Of a stretch of DNA of 64,000 nt, positions 43,301 to 58,300 are shown one piece after another. The position numbers were made by a program, and so were the translations under genes. The notes beneath the pieces are model-generated. The model had not been told where the DNA came from. It did no database searches and saw only the letters and a program-made list of their open reading frames with translations. Position 1 is the first letter of the stretch. Every line of letters starts with the position of its first letter. The stretch lies in the NCBI RefSeq assembly GCF_026213295.1, contig NC_079423.1, positions 19,552,477 to 19,616,476 of the forward strand. Direction: 5' to 3'. Origin of the DNA: Gadus chalcogrammus. Its lineage: Eukaryota; Chordata; Actinopteri; Gadiformes; Gadidae.

Positions 43301-46300
43301 AAAATGCTTTCAGAGCGTAAGAATCACTTTTTGACCAACAATGTGTTTTTGACTTTACATTGTTGATTTTGCTCAAAACTACTTCCAAATGGTGGAGTAT
43401 GGCCCTATAACCCTTTGGTGAGCTTTTTAACACCTTTGCATTGAAATTGACAAAGATAAACATTTCTTGTTTTTATGAGCGCAAAATGCTTTTCAGAGCG
43501 TAAGAATCACTTTTTGACCAACAATGTGTTTTTGACTTTACATTGTTGATTTTGCTCAAAACTACTTCCAAATGGTGGAGTATGGCCCTATAACCCTTTG
43601 GTGAGCTTAGTAACACGTTTGCATTGAAATTGACAGAGATATCAACATTTCTTGTTTTTATGAGCGCAAAATGCTTTTCAGAGCGTTAGAATCACTTTTT
43701 GATCACTTCCAAATGGTGGAGTTTGGCCCTATAACCCTTTGGTGAGCTTAGTAACACGTTTGCATTGAAATTGACAGAGATATCAACATTTCTTGTTTTT
43801 ATGAGCGCAAAATGCTTTTCAGAGCGTAAGAATCACTTTTTGACCAACAATGTGTTTTTGACTTTACATTGTTGATTTTGCTCAAAACTACTTCCCAATG
43901 GTGGAGTATGGCCCTATAACCCTTTGGTGAGCTTAGTAACACGTTTGCATTGAAATTGACAGAGATATCAACATTTCTTGTTTTTATGAGCGCAAAATGC
44001 TTTTCAGAGCGTTAGAATCACTTTTGATCACTTCCAAATGGTGGAGTTTGGCCCTTCAACCCTTTGGTAAGCTTAGTAACACGTTTGCATTGAAATTGAC
44101 AGAGATATCAACATTTCTTGTTTTTATGAGCGCAAAATGCTTTTCAGAGCGTAAGAATCACTTTTTGACCAACAATGTGTTTTTGACTTTACATTGTTGA
44201 TTTTGCTCAAAATTACTTCCAAATGGTGGAGTATGGCCCTATAACCCTTTGGTGAGCTTAGTAACACGTTTGCATTGAAATTGACAGAGATATCAACATT
44301 TCTTGTTTTTATGAGCGCAAAAATTTTTTCAGAGCGTTAGAATCACTTTTTGATCACTTCCAAATGGTGGAGTTTGGCCCTTCAACCCTTTGGTAAGCTT
44401 AGTAACACGTTTGCATTGAAATTGACAGAGATATCAACATTTCTTGTTTTTATGAGCGCAAAATGCTTTCAGAGCGTAAGAATCACTTTTTGACCAACAA
44501 TGTGTTTTGACTTTACATTGTTGATTTTGCTCAAAACTACTTCCAAATGGTGGAGTATGGCCCTATAACCCTTTGGTGAGCTTAGTAACACGTTTGCATT
44601 GAAATTGACAAAGATAAACATTTCCTGTTTTTATGAGCGCAAAATGCTTTTCAGAGCGTAAGAATCACTTTTTGACCAACAATGTGTTTTTGACTTTACA
44701 TTGTTGATTTTGCTCAAAACTACTTCCAAATGGTGGAGTATGGCCCTATAACCCTTTGGTGAGCTTAGTAACACGTTTGCATTGAAATTGACAGAGATAT
44801 CAACATTTCTTGTTTTTATGAGCGCAAAATGCTTTTCAGAGCGTTAGAATCACTTTTTGATCACTTCCAAATGGTGGAGTTTGGCCCTATAACCCTTTGG
44901 TGAGCTTAGTAACACGTTTGCATTGAAATTGACAGAGATATCAACATTTCTTGTTTTTATGAGCGCAAAATGCTTTTCAGAGCGTAAGAATCACTTTTTG
45001 ACCAACAATGTGTTTTTTGACTTTACATTGTTGATTTTGCTCAAAACTACGTCCCAATGGTGGAGTATGGCCCTATAACCCTTTGGTGAGCTTAGTAACA
45101 CGTTTGCATTGAAATTGACAGAGATATCAACATTTCTTGTTTTTATGAGCGCAAAATGCTTTTCAGAGCGTTAGAATCACTTTTTGATCACTTCCAAATG
45201 GTGGAGTTTGGCCCTTCAACCCTTTGGTAAGCTTAGTAACACGTTTGCATTGAAATTGACAGAGATATGAACATTTCGTGTTTTTATGAGCGCAAAATGC
45301 TTTTCAGAGCGTAAGAATCACTTTTTGACCAACAATGTGTTTTTGACTTTACATTGTTGATTTTGCTCAAAACTACTTCCAAATGGTGGAGTATGGCCCT
45401 ATAACCCTTTGGGGAGCTTTGTAACACGTTTGCATTGAAATTGACAGAGATATCAACATTTCTTGTTTTTATGAGCGCAAAATGCTTTTCAGAGCGTTAG
45501 AATCACTTTTTGATCACTTCCAAATGGTGGAGTTTGGCCCTTCAACCCTTTGGTAAGCTTAGTAACACGTTTGCATTTAAATTGACAGAGATATGAACAT
45601 TTCTTGTTTTTATGAGCGCAAAATGCTTTTCAGAGCGTAAGAATCACTTTTTGACCAACAATGTGTTTTTGACTTTACATTGTTGATTTTGCTCAAAACT
45701 ACTTCCAAATGGTGGAGTATGGCCCTATAACCCTTTGGTGAGCTTAGTAACACGTTTGCATTGAAATTGACAAAGATAAACATTTCCTGTTTTTATGAGC
45801 GCAAAATGCTTTTCAGAGCGTAAGAATCACTTTTTGACCAACAATGTGTTTTTGACTTTACATTGTTGATTTTGCTCAAAACTACTTCCAAATGGTGGAG
45901 TATGGCCCTATAACCCTTTGGTGAGCTTAGTAACACGTTTGCATTGAAATTGACAGAGATATCAACATTTCTTGTTTTTATGAGCGCAAAATGCTTTTCA
46001 GAGCGTTAGAATCACTTTTTGATCACTTCCAAATGGTGGAGTTTGGCCCTATAACCCTTTGGTGAGCTTAGTAACACGTTTGCATTGAAATTGACAGAGA
46101 TATCAACATTTCTTGTTTTTATGAGCGCAAAATGCTTTTCAGAGCGTAAGAATCACTTTTTGACCAACAATGTGTTTTTTGACTTTACATTGTTGATTTT
46201 GCTCAAAACTACGTCCCAATGGTGGAGTATGGCCCTATAACCCTTTGGTGAGCTTAGTAACACGTTTGCATTGAAATTGACAGAGATATCAACATTTCTT

Positions 46301-49300
46301 GTTTTTATGAGCGCAAAATGCTTTTCAGAGCGTTAGAATCACTTTTTGATCACTTCCAAATTGTGGAGTTTGGCCCTTCAACCCTTTGGTAAGCTTAGTA
46401 ACACGTTTGCATTGAAATTGACAGAGATATGAACATTTCGTGTTTTATGAGCGCAAAATGCTTTTCAGAGCGTAAGAATCACTTTTTGACCAACAATGTG
46501 TTTTTGACTTTACATTGTTGATTTTGCTCAAAACTACTTCCAAATGGTGGAGTATGGCCCTATAACCCTTTGGGGAGCTTTGTAACACGTTTGCATTGAA
46601 ATTGACAGAGATATCAACATTTCTTGTTTTTATGAGCGCAAAATGCTTTTCAGAGCGTTAGAATCACTTTTTGATCACTTCCAAATGGTGGAGTTTGGCC
46701 CTTCAACCCTTTGGTAAGCTTAGTAACACGTTTGCATTTAAATTGACAGAGATATGAACATTTCTTGTTTTTATGAGCGCAAAATGCTTTTCAGAGCGTA
46801 AGAATCACTTTTTGACCAACAATGTGTTTTTGACTTTACATTGTTGATTTTGCTCAAAACTACTTCCAAATGGTGGAGTATGGCCCTATAACCCTTTGGT
46901 GAGCTTAGTAACACGTTTGCATTGAAATTGACAGAGATATCAACATTTCTTGTTTTTATGAGCGCAAAACTCTTTTCAGAGCGTTAGAATCACTTTTTGA
47001 TCACTTCCAAATGGTGGAGTTTGGCCCTTCAACCCTTTGGTAAGCTTAGTAACACGTTTGCATTGAAATTGACAGAGATATCAACATTTCTTGTTTTTAT
47101 GAGCGCAAAATGCTTTCAGAGCGTAAGAATCACTTTTTGACCAACAATGTGTTTTTGACTTTACATTGTTGATTTTGCTCAAAACTACTTCCAAATGGTG
47201 GAGTATGGCCCTATAACCCTTTGGTGAGCTTAGTAACACGTTTGCATTGAAATTGACAAAGATAAACATTTCTTGTTTTATGAGCGCAAAATGCTTTTCA
47301 GAGCGTAAGAATCACTTTTTGACCAACAATGTGTTTTTGACTTTACATTGTTGATTTTGCTCAAAACTACTTCCAAATGGTGGAGTATGGCCCTATAACC
47401 CTTTGGTGAGCTTAGTAACACGTTTGCATTGAAATTGACAGAGATATCAACATTTCTTGTTTTTATGAGCGCAAAATGCTTTTCAGAGCGTTAGAATCAA
47501 TTTTTGATCACTTCCAAATGGTGGAGTTTGGCCCTATAACCCTTTGGTGAGCTTAGTAACACGTTTGCATTGAAATTGACAGAGATATCAACATTTCTTG
47601 TTTTTATGAGCGCAAAATGCTTTTCAGAGCGTAAGAATCACTTTTTGACCAACAATGTGTTTTTTGACTTTACATTGTTGATTTTGCTCAAAACTACTTC
47701 CCAATGGTGGTGTTATGGCCCTATAACCCTTTGGTGAGCTTAGTAACACGTTTGCATTGAAATTGACAGAGATATCAACATTTCTTGTTTTTATGAGCGC
47801 AAAATGCTTTTCAGAGCGTTAGAATCACTTTTTGATCACTTCCAAATGGTGGAGTTTGGCCCTTCAACCCTTTGGTAAGCTTAGTAACACGTTTGCATTG
47901 AAATTGACAGAGATATCAACATTTCTTGTTTTTATGAGCGCAAAATGCTTTCAGAGCGTAAGAATCACTTTTTGACCAACAATGTGTTTTTGACTTTACA
48001 TTGTTGATTTTGCTCAAAACTACTTCCAAATGGTGGAGTATGGCCCTATAACCCTTTGGTGAGCTTAGTAACACGTTTGCATTGAAATTGACAAAGATAA
48101 ACATTTCCTGTTTTTATGAGCGCGAAATGCTTTTCAGAGCGTAAGAATCACTTTTTGACCAACAATGTGTTTTTGACTTTACATTGTTGATTTTGCTCAA
48201 AACTACTTCCAAATGGTGGAGTATGGCCCTATAACCCTTTGGTGAGCTTAGTAACACGTTTGCATTGAAATTGACAGAGATATCAACATTTCTTGTTTTT
48301 ATGAGCGCAAAATGCTTTTCAGAGCGTTAGAATCACTTTTTGATCACTTCCAAATGGTGGAGTTTGGCCCTATAACCCTTTGGTGAGCTTAGTAACACGT
48401 TTGCATTGAAATTGACAGAGATATCAACATTTCTTGTTTTTATGAGCGCAAAATGCTTTTCAGAGCGTAAGAATCACTTTTTGACCAACAATGTGTTTTT
48501 TGACTTTACATTGTTGATTTTGCTCAAAACTACTTCCCAATGGTGGAGTATGGCCCTATAGCACTTTGGTGAGCTTAGTAACACGTTTGCATTGAAATTG
48601 ACAGAGATATCAACATTTCTTGTTTTTATGAGCGCAAAATGCTTTTCAGAGCGTTAGAATCACTTTTTGATCACTTCCAAATGGTGGAGTTTGGCCCTTC
48701 AACCCTTTGGTAAGCTTAGTAACACGTTTGCATTGAAATTGACAGAGATATGAACATTTCGTGTTTTTATGAGCGCAAAATGCTTTTCAGAGCGTAAGAA
48801 TCACTTTTTGACCAACAATGTGTTTTTGACTTTACATTGTTGATTTTGCTCAAAACTACTTCCAAATGGTGGAGTATGGCCCTATAACCCTTTGGTGAGC
48901 TTTGTAACACGTTTGCATTGAAATTGACAGAGATATCAACATTTCTTGTTTTTATGAGCGCAAAATGCTTTTCAGAGCGTTAGAATCACTTTTTGATCAC
49001 TTCCAAATGGTGGAGTTTGGCCCTTCAACCCTTTGGTAAGCTTAGTAACACGTTTGCATTGAAATTGACAGAGATATCAACATTTCTTGTTTTTATGAGC
49101 GCAAAATGCTTTTCAGAGCGTAAGAATCACTTTTTGACCAACAATGTGTTTTTGACTTTACATTGTTGATTTTGCTCAAAATTACTTCCAAATGGTGGAG
49201 TATGGCCCTATAACCCTTTGGTGAGCTTAGTAACACGTTTGCATTGAAATTGACAGAGATATCAACATTTCTTGTTTTTATGAGCGCAAAAATTTTTTCA

Positions 49301-52300
49301 GAGCGTTAGAATCACTTTTTGATCACTTCCAAATGGTGGAGTTTGGCCCTTCAACCCTTTGGTAAGCTTAGTAACACGTTTGCATTGAAATTGACAGAGA
49401 TATCAACATTTCTTGTTTTTATGAGCGCAAAATGCTTTCAGAGCGTAAGAATCACTTTTTGACCAACAATGTGTTTTTGACTTTACATTGTTGATTTTGC
49501 TCAAAACTACTTCCAAATGGTGGAGTATGGCCCTATAACCCTTTGGTGAGCTTAGTAACACGTTTGCATTGAAATTGACAAAGATAAACATTTCCTGTTT
49601 TTATGAGCGCAAAATGCTTTTCAGAGCGTAAGAATCACTTTTTGACCAACAATGTGTTTTTGACTTTACATTGTTGATTTTGCTCAAAACTACTTCCAAA
49701 TGGTGGAGTATGGCCCTATAACCCTTTGGTGAGCTTAGTAACACGTTTGCATTGAAATTGACAGAGATATCAACATTTCTTGTTTTTATGAGCGCAAAAT
49801 GCTTTTCAGAGCGTTAGAATCACTTTTTGATCACTTCCAAATGGTGGAGTTTGGCCCTATAACCCTTTGGTGAGCTTAGTAACACGTTTGCATTGAAATT
49901 GACAGAGATATCAACATTTCTTGTTTTTATGAGCGCAAAATGCTTTTCAGAGCGTAAGAATCACTTTTTGACCAACAATGTGTTTTTTGACTTTACATTG
50001 TTGATTTTGCTCAAAACTACGTCCCAATGGTGGAGTATGGCCCTATAACCCTTTGGTGAGCTTAGTAACACGTTTGCATTGAAATTGACAGAGATATCAA
50101 CATTTCTTGTTTTTATGAGCGCAAAATGCTTTTCAGAGCGTTAGAATCACTTTTTGATCACTTCCAAATGGTGGAGTTTGGCCCTTCAACCCTTTGGTAA
50201 GCTTAGTAACACGTTTGCATTGAAATTGACAGAGATATGAACATTTCGTGTTTTTATGAGCGCAAAATGCTTTTCAGAGCGTAAGAATCACTTTTTGACC
50301 AACAATGTGTTTTTGACTTTACATTGTTGATTTTGCTCAAAACTACTTCCAAATGGTGGAGTATGGCCCTATAACCCTTTGGGGAGCTTTGTAACACGTT
50401 TGCATTGAAATTGACAGAGATATCAACATTTCTTGTTTTTATGAGCGCAAAATGCTTTTCAGAGCGTTAGAATCACTTTTTGATCACTTCCAAATGGTGG
50501 AGTTTGGCCCTTCAACCCTTTGGTAAGCTTAGTAACACGTTTGCATTTAAATTGACAGAGATATGAACATTTCTTGTTTTTATGAGCGCAAAATGCTTTT
50601 CAGAGCGTAAGAATCACTTTTTGACCAACAATGTGTTTTTGACTTTACATTGTTGATTTTGCTCAAAACTACTTCCAAATGGTGGAGTATGGCCCTATAA
50701 CCCTTTGGTGAGCTTAGTAACACGTTTGCATTGAAATTGACAAAGATAAACATTTCCTGTTTTTATGAGCGCAAAATGCTTTTCAGAGCGTAAGAATCAC
50801 TTTTTGACCAACAATGTGTTTTTGACTTTACATTGTTGATTTTGCTCAAAACTACTTCCAAATGGTGGAGTATGGCCCTATAACCCTTTGGTGAGCTTAG
50901 TAACACGTTTGCATTGAAATTGACAGAGATATCAACATTTCTTGTTTTTATGAGCGCAAAATGCTTTTCAGAGCGTTAGAATCACTTTTTGATCACTTCC
51001 AAATGGTGGAGTTTGGCCCTATAACCCTTTGGTGAGCTTAGTAACACGTTTGCATTGAAATTGACAGAGATATCAACATTTCTTGTTTTTATGAGCGCAA
51101 AATGCTTTTCAGAGCGTAAGAATCACTTTTTGACCAACAATGTGTTTTTTGACTTTACATTGTTGATTTTGCTCAAAACTACGTCCCAATGGTGGAGTAT
51201 GGCCCTATAACCCTTTGGTGAGCTTAGTAACACGTTTGCATTGAAATTGACAGAGATATCAACATTTCTTGTTTTTATGAGCGCAAAATGCTTTTCAGAG
51301 CGTTAGAATCACTTTTTGATCACTTCCAAATTGTGGAGTTTGGCCCTTCAACCCTTTGGTAAGCTTAGTAACACGTTTGCATTGAAATTGACAGAGATAT
51401 GAACATTTCGTGTTTTTATGAGCGCAAAATGCTTTTCAGAGCGTAAGAATCACTTTTTGACCAACAATGTGTTTTTGACTTTACATTGTTGATTTTGCTC
51501 AAAACTACTTCCAAATGGTGGAGTATGGCCCTATAACCCTTTGGGGAGCTTTGTAACACGTTTGCATTGAAATTGACAGAGATATCAACATTTCTTGTTT
51601 TTATGAGCGCAAAATGCTTTTCAGAGCGTTAGAATCACTTTTTGATCACTTCCAAATGGTGGAGTTTGGCCCTTCAACCCTTTGGTAAGCTTAGTAACAC
51701 GTTTGCATTTAAATTGACAGAGATATGAACATTTCTTGTTTTTATGAGCGCAAAATGCTTTTCAGAGCGTAAGAATCACTTTTTGACCAACAATGTGTTT
51801 TTGACTTTACATTGTTGATTTTGCTCAAAACTACTTCCAAATGGTGGAGTATGGCCCTATAACCCTTTGGTGAGCTTAGTAACACGTTTGCATTGAAATT
51901 GACAGAGATATCAACATTTCTTGTTTTTATGAGCGCAAAACTCTTTTCAGAGCGTTAGAATCACTTTTTGATCACTTCCAAATGGTGGAGTTTGGCCCTT
52001 CAACCCTTTGGTAAGCTTAGTAACACGTTTGCATTGAAATTGACAGAGATATCAACATTTCTTGTTTTTATGAGCGCAAAATGCTTTCAGAGCGTAAGAA
52101 TCACTTTTTGACCAACAATGTGTTTTTGACTTTACATTGTTGATTTTGCTCAAAACTACTTCCAAATGGTGGAGTATGGCCCTATAACCCTTTGGTGAGC
52201 TTAGTAACACGTTTGCATTGAAATTGACAAAGATAAACATTTCTTGTTTTTATGAGCGCAAAATGCTTTTCAGAGCGTAAGAATCACTTTTTGACCAACA

Positions 52301-55300
52301 ATGTGTTTTTGACTTTACATTGTTGATTTTGCTCAAAACTACTTCCAAATGGTGGAGTATGGCCCTATAACCCTTTGGTGAGCTTAGTAACACGTTTGCA
52401 TTGAAATTGACAGAGATATCAACATTTCTTGTTTTTATGAGCGCAAAATGCTTTTCAGAGCGTTAGAATCAATTTTTGATCACTTCCAAATGGTGGAGTT
52501 TGGCCCTATAACCCTTTGGTGAGCTTAGTAACACGTTTGCATTGAAATTGACAGAGATATCAACATTTCTTGTTTTTATGAGCGCAAAATGCTTTTCAGA
52601 GCGTAAGAATCACTTTTTGACCAACAATGTGTTTTTTGACTTTACATTGTTGATTTTGCTCAAAACTACTTCCCAATGGTGGTGTTATGGCCCTATAACC
52701 CTTTGGTGAGCTTAGTAACACGTTTGCATTGAAATTGACAGAGATATCAACATTTCTTGTTTTTATGAGCGCAAAATGCTTTTCAGAGCGTTAGAATCAC
52801 TTTTTGATCACTTCCAAATGGTGGAGTTTGGCCCTTCAACCCTTTGGTAAGCTTAGTAACACGTTTGCATTGAAATTGACAGAGATATCAACATTTCTTG
52901 TTTTTATGAGCGCAAAATGCTTTCAGAGCGTAAGAATCACTTTTTGACCAACAATGTGTTTTTGACTTTACATTGTTGATTTTGCTCAAAACTACTTCCA
53001 AATGGTGGAGTATGGCCCTATAACCCTTTGGTGAGCTTAGTAACACGTTTGCATTGAAATTGACAAAGATAAACATTTCCTGTTTTTATGAGCGCGAAAT
53101 GCTTTTCAGAGCGTAAGAATCACTTTTTGACCAACAATGTGTTTTTGACTTTACATTGTTGATTTTGCTCAAAACTACTTCCAAATGGTGGAGTATGGCC
53201 CTATAACCCTTTGGTGAGCTTAGTAACACGTTTGCATTGAAATTGACAGAGATATCAACATTTCTTGTTTTTATGAGCGCAAAATGCTTTTCAGAGCGTT
53301 AGAATCACTTTTTGATCACTTCCAAATGGTGGAGTTTGGCCCTATAACCCTTTGGTGAGCTTAGTAACACGTTTGCATTGAAATTGACAGAGATATCAAC
53401 ATTTCTTGTTTTTATGAGCGCAAAATGCTTTTCAGAGCGTAAGAATCACTTTTTGACCAACAATGTGTTTTTTGACTTTACATTGTTGATTTTGCTCAAA
53501 ACTACTTCCCAATGGTGGAGTATGGCCCTATAGCACTTTGGTGAGCTTAGTAACACGTTTGCATTGAAATTGACAGAGATATCAACATTTCTTGTTTTTA
53601 TGAGCGCAAAATGCTTTTCAGAGCGTTAGAATCACTTTTTGATCACTTCCAAATGGTGGAGTTTGGCCCTTCAACCCTTTGGTAAGCTTAGTAACACGTT
53701 TGCATTGAAATTGACAGAGATATGAACATTTCGTGTTTTTATGAGCGCAAAATGCTTTTCAGAGCGTAAGAATCACTTTTTGACCAACAATGTGTTTTTG
53801 ACTTTACATTGTTGATTTTGCTCAAAACTACTTCCAAATGGTGGAGTATGGCCCTATAACCCTTTGGTGAGCTTTGTAACACGTTTGCATTGAAATTGAC
53901 AGAGATATCAACATTTCTTGTTTTTATGAGCGCAAAATGCTTTTCAGAGCGTTAGAATCACTTTTTGATCACTTCCAAATGGTGGAGTTTGGCCCTTCAA
54001 CCCTTTGGTAAGCTTAGTAACACGTTTGCATTTAAATTGACAGAGATATGAACATTTCTTGTTTTTATGAGCGCAAAATGCTTTTCAGAGCGTAAGAATC
54101 ACTTTTTGACCAACAATGTGTTTTTGACTTTACATTGTTGATTTTGCTCAAAACTACTTCCAAATGGTGGAGTATGGCCCTATAACCCTTTGGTGAGCTT
54201 AGTAACACGTTTGCATTGAAATTGACAGAGATATCAACATTTCTTGTTTTTATGAGCGCAAAACTCTTTTCAGAGCGTTAGAATCACTTTTTGATCACTT
54301 CCAAATGGTGGAGTTTGGCCCTTCAACCCTTTGGTAAGCTTAGTAACACGTTTGCATTGAAATTGACAGAGATATCAACATTTCTTGTTTTTATGAGCGC
54401 AAAATGCTTTCAGAGCGTAAGAATCACTTTTTGACCAACAATGTGTTTTTGACTTTACATTGTTGATTTTGCTCAAAACTACTTCCAAATGGTGGAGTAT
54501 GGCCCTATAACCCTTTGGTGAGCTTAGTAACACGTTTGCATTGAAATTGACAAAGATAAACATTTCTTGTTTTTATGAGCGCAAAATGCTTTTCAGAGCG
54601 TAAGAATCACTTTTTGACCAACAATGTGTTTTTGACTTTACATTGTTGATTTTGCTCAAAACTACTTCCAAATGGTGGAGTATGGCCCTATAACCCTTTG
54701 GTGAGATTAGTAACACGTTTGCATTGAAATTGACAGAGATATCAACATTTCTTGTTTTTATGAGCGCAAAATGCTTTTCAGAGCGTTAGAATCACTTTTT
54801 GATCACTTCCAAATGGTGGAGTTTGGCCCTATAACCCTTTGGTGAGCTTAGTAACACGTTTGCATTGAAATTGACAGAGATATCAACATTTCTTGTTTTT
54901 ATGAGCGCAAAATGCTTTTCAGAGCGTAAGAATCACTTTTTGACCAACAATGTGTTTTTGACTTTACATTGTTGATTTTGCTCAAAACTACTTCCCAATG
55001 GTGGAGTATGGCCCTATAACCCTTTGGTGAGCTTAGTAACACGTTTGCATTGAAATTGACAGAGATATCAACATTTCTTGTTTTTATGAGCGCAAAATGC
55101 TTTTCAGAGCGTTAGAATCACTTTTTGATCACTTCCAAATGGTGGAGTTTGGCCCTTCAACCCTTTGGTAAGCTTAGTAACACGTTTGCATTGAAATTGA
55201 CAGAGATATGAACATTTCGTGTTTTTATGAGCGCAAAATGCTTTTCAGAGCGTAAGAATCACTTTTTGACCAACAATGTGTTTTTGACTTTACATTGTTG

Positions 55301-58300
55301 ATTTTGCTCAAAACTACTTCCAAATGGTGGAGTATGGCCCTATAACCCTTTGGGGAGCTTTGTAACACGTTTGCATTGAAATTGACAGAGATATCAACAT
55401 TTCTTGTTTTTATGAGCGCAAAATGCTTTTCAGAGCGTTAGAATCACTTTTTGATCACTTCCAAATGGTGGAGTTTGGCCCTTCAACCCTTTGGTAAGCT
55501 TAGTAACACGTTTGCATTTAAATTGACAGAGATATGAACATTTCTTGTTTTTATGAGCGCAAAATGCTTTTCAGAGCGTAAGAATCACTTTTTGACCAAC
55601 AATGTGTTTTTGACTTTACATTGTTGATTTTGCTCAAAACTACTTCCAAATGGTGGAGTATGGCCCTATAACCCTTTGGTGAGCTTAGTAACACGTTTGC
55701 ATTGAAATTGACAAAGATAAACATTTCTTGTTTTTATGAGCGCAAAATGCTTTTCAGAGCGTAAGAATCACTTTTTGACCAACAATGTGTTTTTGACTTT
55801 ACATTGTTGATTTTGCTCAAAACTACTTCCAAATGGTGGAGTATGGCCCTATAACCCTTTGGTGAGCTTAGTAACACGTTTGCATTGAAATTGACAGAGA
55901 TATCAACATTTCTTGTTTTTATGAGCGCAAAATGCTTTTCAGAGCGTTAGAATCAATTTTTGATCACTTCCAAATGGTGGAGTTTGGCCCTATAACCCTT
56001 TGGTGAGCTTAGTAACACGTTTGCATTGAAATTGACAGAGATATCAACATTTCTTGTTTTTATGAGCGCAAAATGCTTTTCAGAGCGTTAGAATCACTTT
56101 TTGATCACTTCCAAATGGTGGAGTTTGGCCCTTCAACCCTTTGGTAAGCTTAGTAACACGTTTGCATTGAAATTGACAGAGATATCAACATTTCTTGTTT
56201 TTATGAGCGCAAAATGCTTTTCAGAGCGTAAGAATCACTTTTTGACCAACAATGTGTTTTTGACTTTACATTGTTGATTTTGCTCAAAACTACTTCCAAA
56301 TGGTGGAGTATGGCCCTATAACCCTTTGGTGAGCTTAGTAACACGTTTGCATTGAAATTGACAGAGATATCAACATTTCTTGTTTTTATGAGCGCAAAAC
56401 TCTTTTCAGAGCGTTAGAATCACTTTTTGATCACTTCCAAATGGTGGAGTTTGGCCCTTCAACCCTTTGGTAAGCTTAGTAACACGTTTGCATTGAAATT
56501 GACAGAGATATCAACATTTCTTGTTTTTATGAGCGCAAAATGCTTTCAGAGCGTAAGAATCACTTTTTGACCAACAATGTGTTTTTGACTTTACATTGTT
56601 GATTTTGCTCAAAACTACTTCCAAATGGTGGAGTATGGCCCTATAACCCTTTGGTGAGCTTAGTAACACGTTTGCATTGAAATTGACAAAGATAAACATT
56701 TCTTGTTTTTATGAGCGCAAAATGCTTTTCAGAGCGTAAGAATCACTTTTTGACCAACAATGTGTTTTTGACTTTACATTGTTGATTTTGCTCAAAACTA
56801 CTTCCAAATGGTGGAGTATGGCCCTATAACCCTTTGGTGAGATTAGTAACACGTTTGCATTGAAATTGACAGAGATATCAACATTTCTTGTTTTTATGAG
56901 CGCAAAATGCTTTTCAGAGCGTTAGAATCACTTTTTGATCACTTCCAAATGGTGGAGTTTGGCCCTATAACCCTTTGGTGAGCTTAGTAACACGTTTGCA
57001 TTGAAATTGACAGAGATATCAACATTTCTTGTTTTTATGAGCGCAAAATGCTTTTCAGAGCGTAAGAATCACTTTTTGACCAACAATGTGTTTTTGACTT
57101 TACATTGTTGATTTTGCTCAAAACTACTTCCCAATGGTGGAGTATGGCCCTATAACCCTTTGGTGAGCTTAGTAACACGTTTGCATTGAAATTGACAGAG
57201 ATATCAACATTTCTTGTTTTTATGAGCGCAAAATGCTTTTCAGAGCGTTAGAATCACTTTTTGATCACTTCCAAATGGTGGAGTTTGGCCCTTCAACCCT
57301 TTGGTAAGCTTAGTAACACGTTTGCATTGAAATTGACAGAGATATGAACATTTCGTGTTTTTATGAGCGCAAAATGCTTTTCAGAGCGTAAGAATCACTT
57401 TTTGACCAACAATGTGTTTTTGACTTTACATTGTTGATTTTGCTCAAAACTACTTCCAAATGGTGGAGTATGGCCCTATAACCCTTTGGGGAGCTTTGTA
57501 ACACGTTTGCATTGAAATTGACAGAGATATCAACATTTCTTGTTTTTATGAGCGCAAAATGCTTTTCAGAGCGTTAGAATCACTTTTTGATCACTTCCAA
57601 ATGGTGGAGTTTGGCCCTTCAACCCTTTGGTAAGCTTAGTAACACGTTTGCATTTAAATTGACAGAGATATGAACATTTCTTGTTTTTATGAGCGCAAAA
57701 TGCTTTTCAGAGCGTAAGAATCACTTTTTGACCAACAATGTGTTTTTGACTTTACATTGTTGATTTTGCTCAAAACTACTTCCAAATGGTGGAGTATGGC
57801 CCTATAACCCTTTGGTGAGCTTAGTAACACGTTTGCATTGAAATTGACAAAGATAAACATTTCTTGTTTTTATGAGCGCAAAATGCTTTTCAGAGCGTAA
57901 GAATCACTTTTTGACCAACAATGTGTTTTTGACTTTACATTGTTGATTTTGCTCAAAACTACTTCCAAATGGTGGAGTATGGCCCTATAACCCTTTGGTG
58001 AGCTTAGTAACACGTTTGCATTGAAATTGACAGAGATATCAACATTTCTTGTTTTTATGAGCGCAAAATGCTTTTCAGAGCGTTAGAATCAATTTTTGAT
58101 CACTTCCAAATGGTGGAGTTTGGCCCTATAACCCTTTGGTGAGCTTAGTAACACGTTTGCATTGAAATTGACAGAGATATCAACATTTCTTGTTTTTATG
58201 AGCGCAAAATGCTTTTCAGAGCGTTAGAATCACTTTTTGATCACTTCCAAATGGTGGAGTTTGGCCCTTCAACCCTTTGGTAAGCTTAGTAACACGTTTG

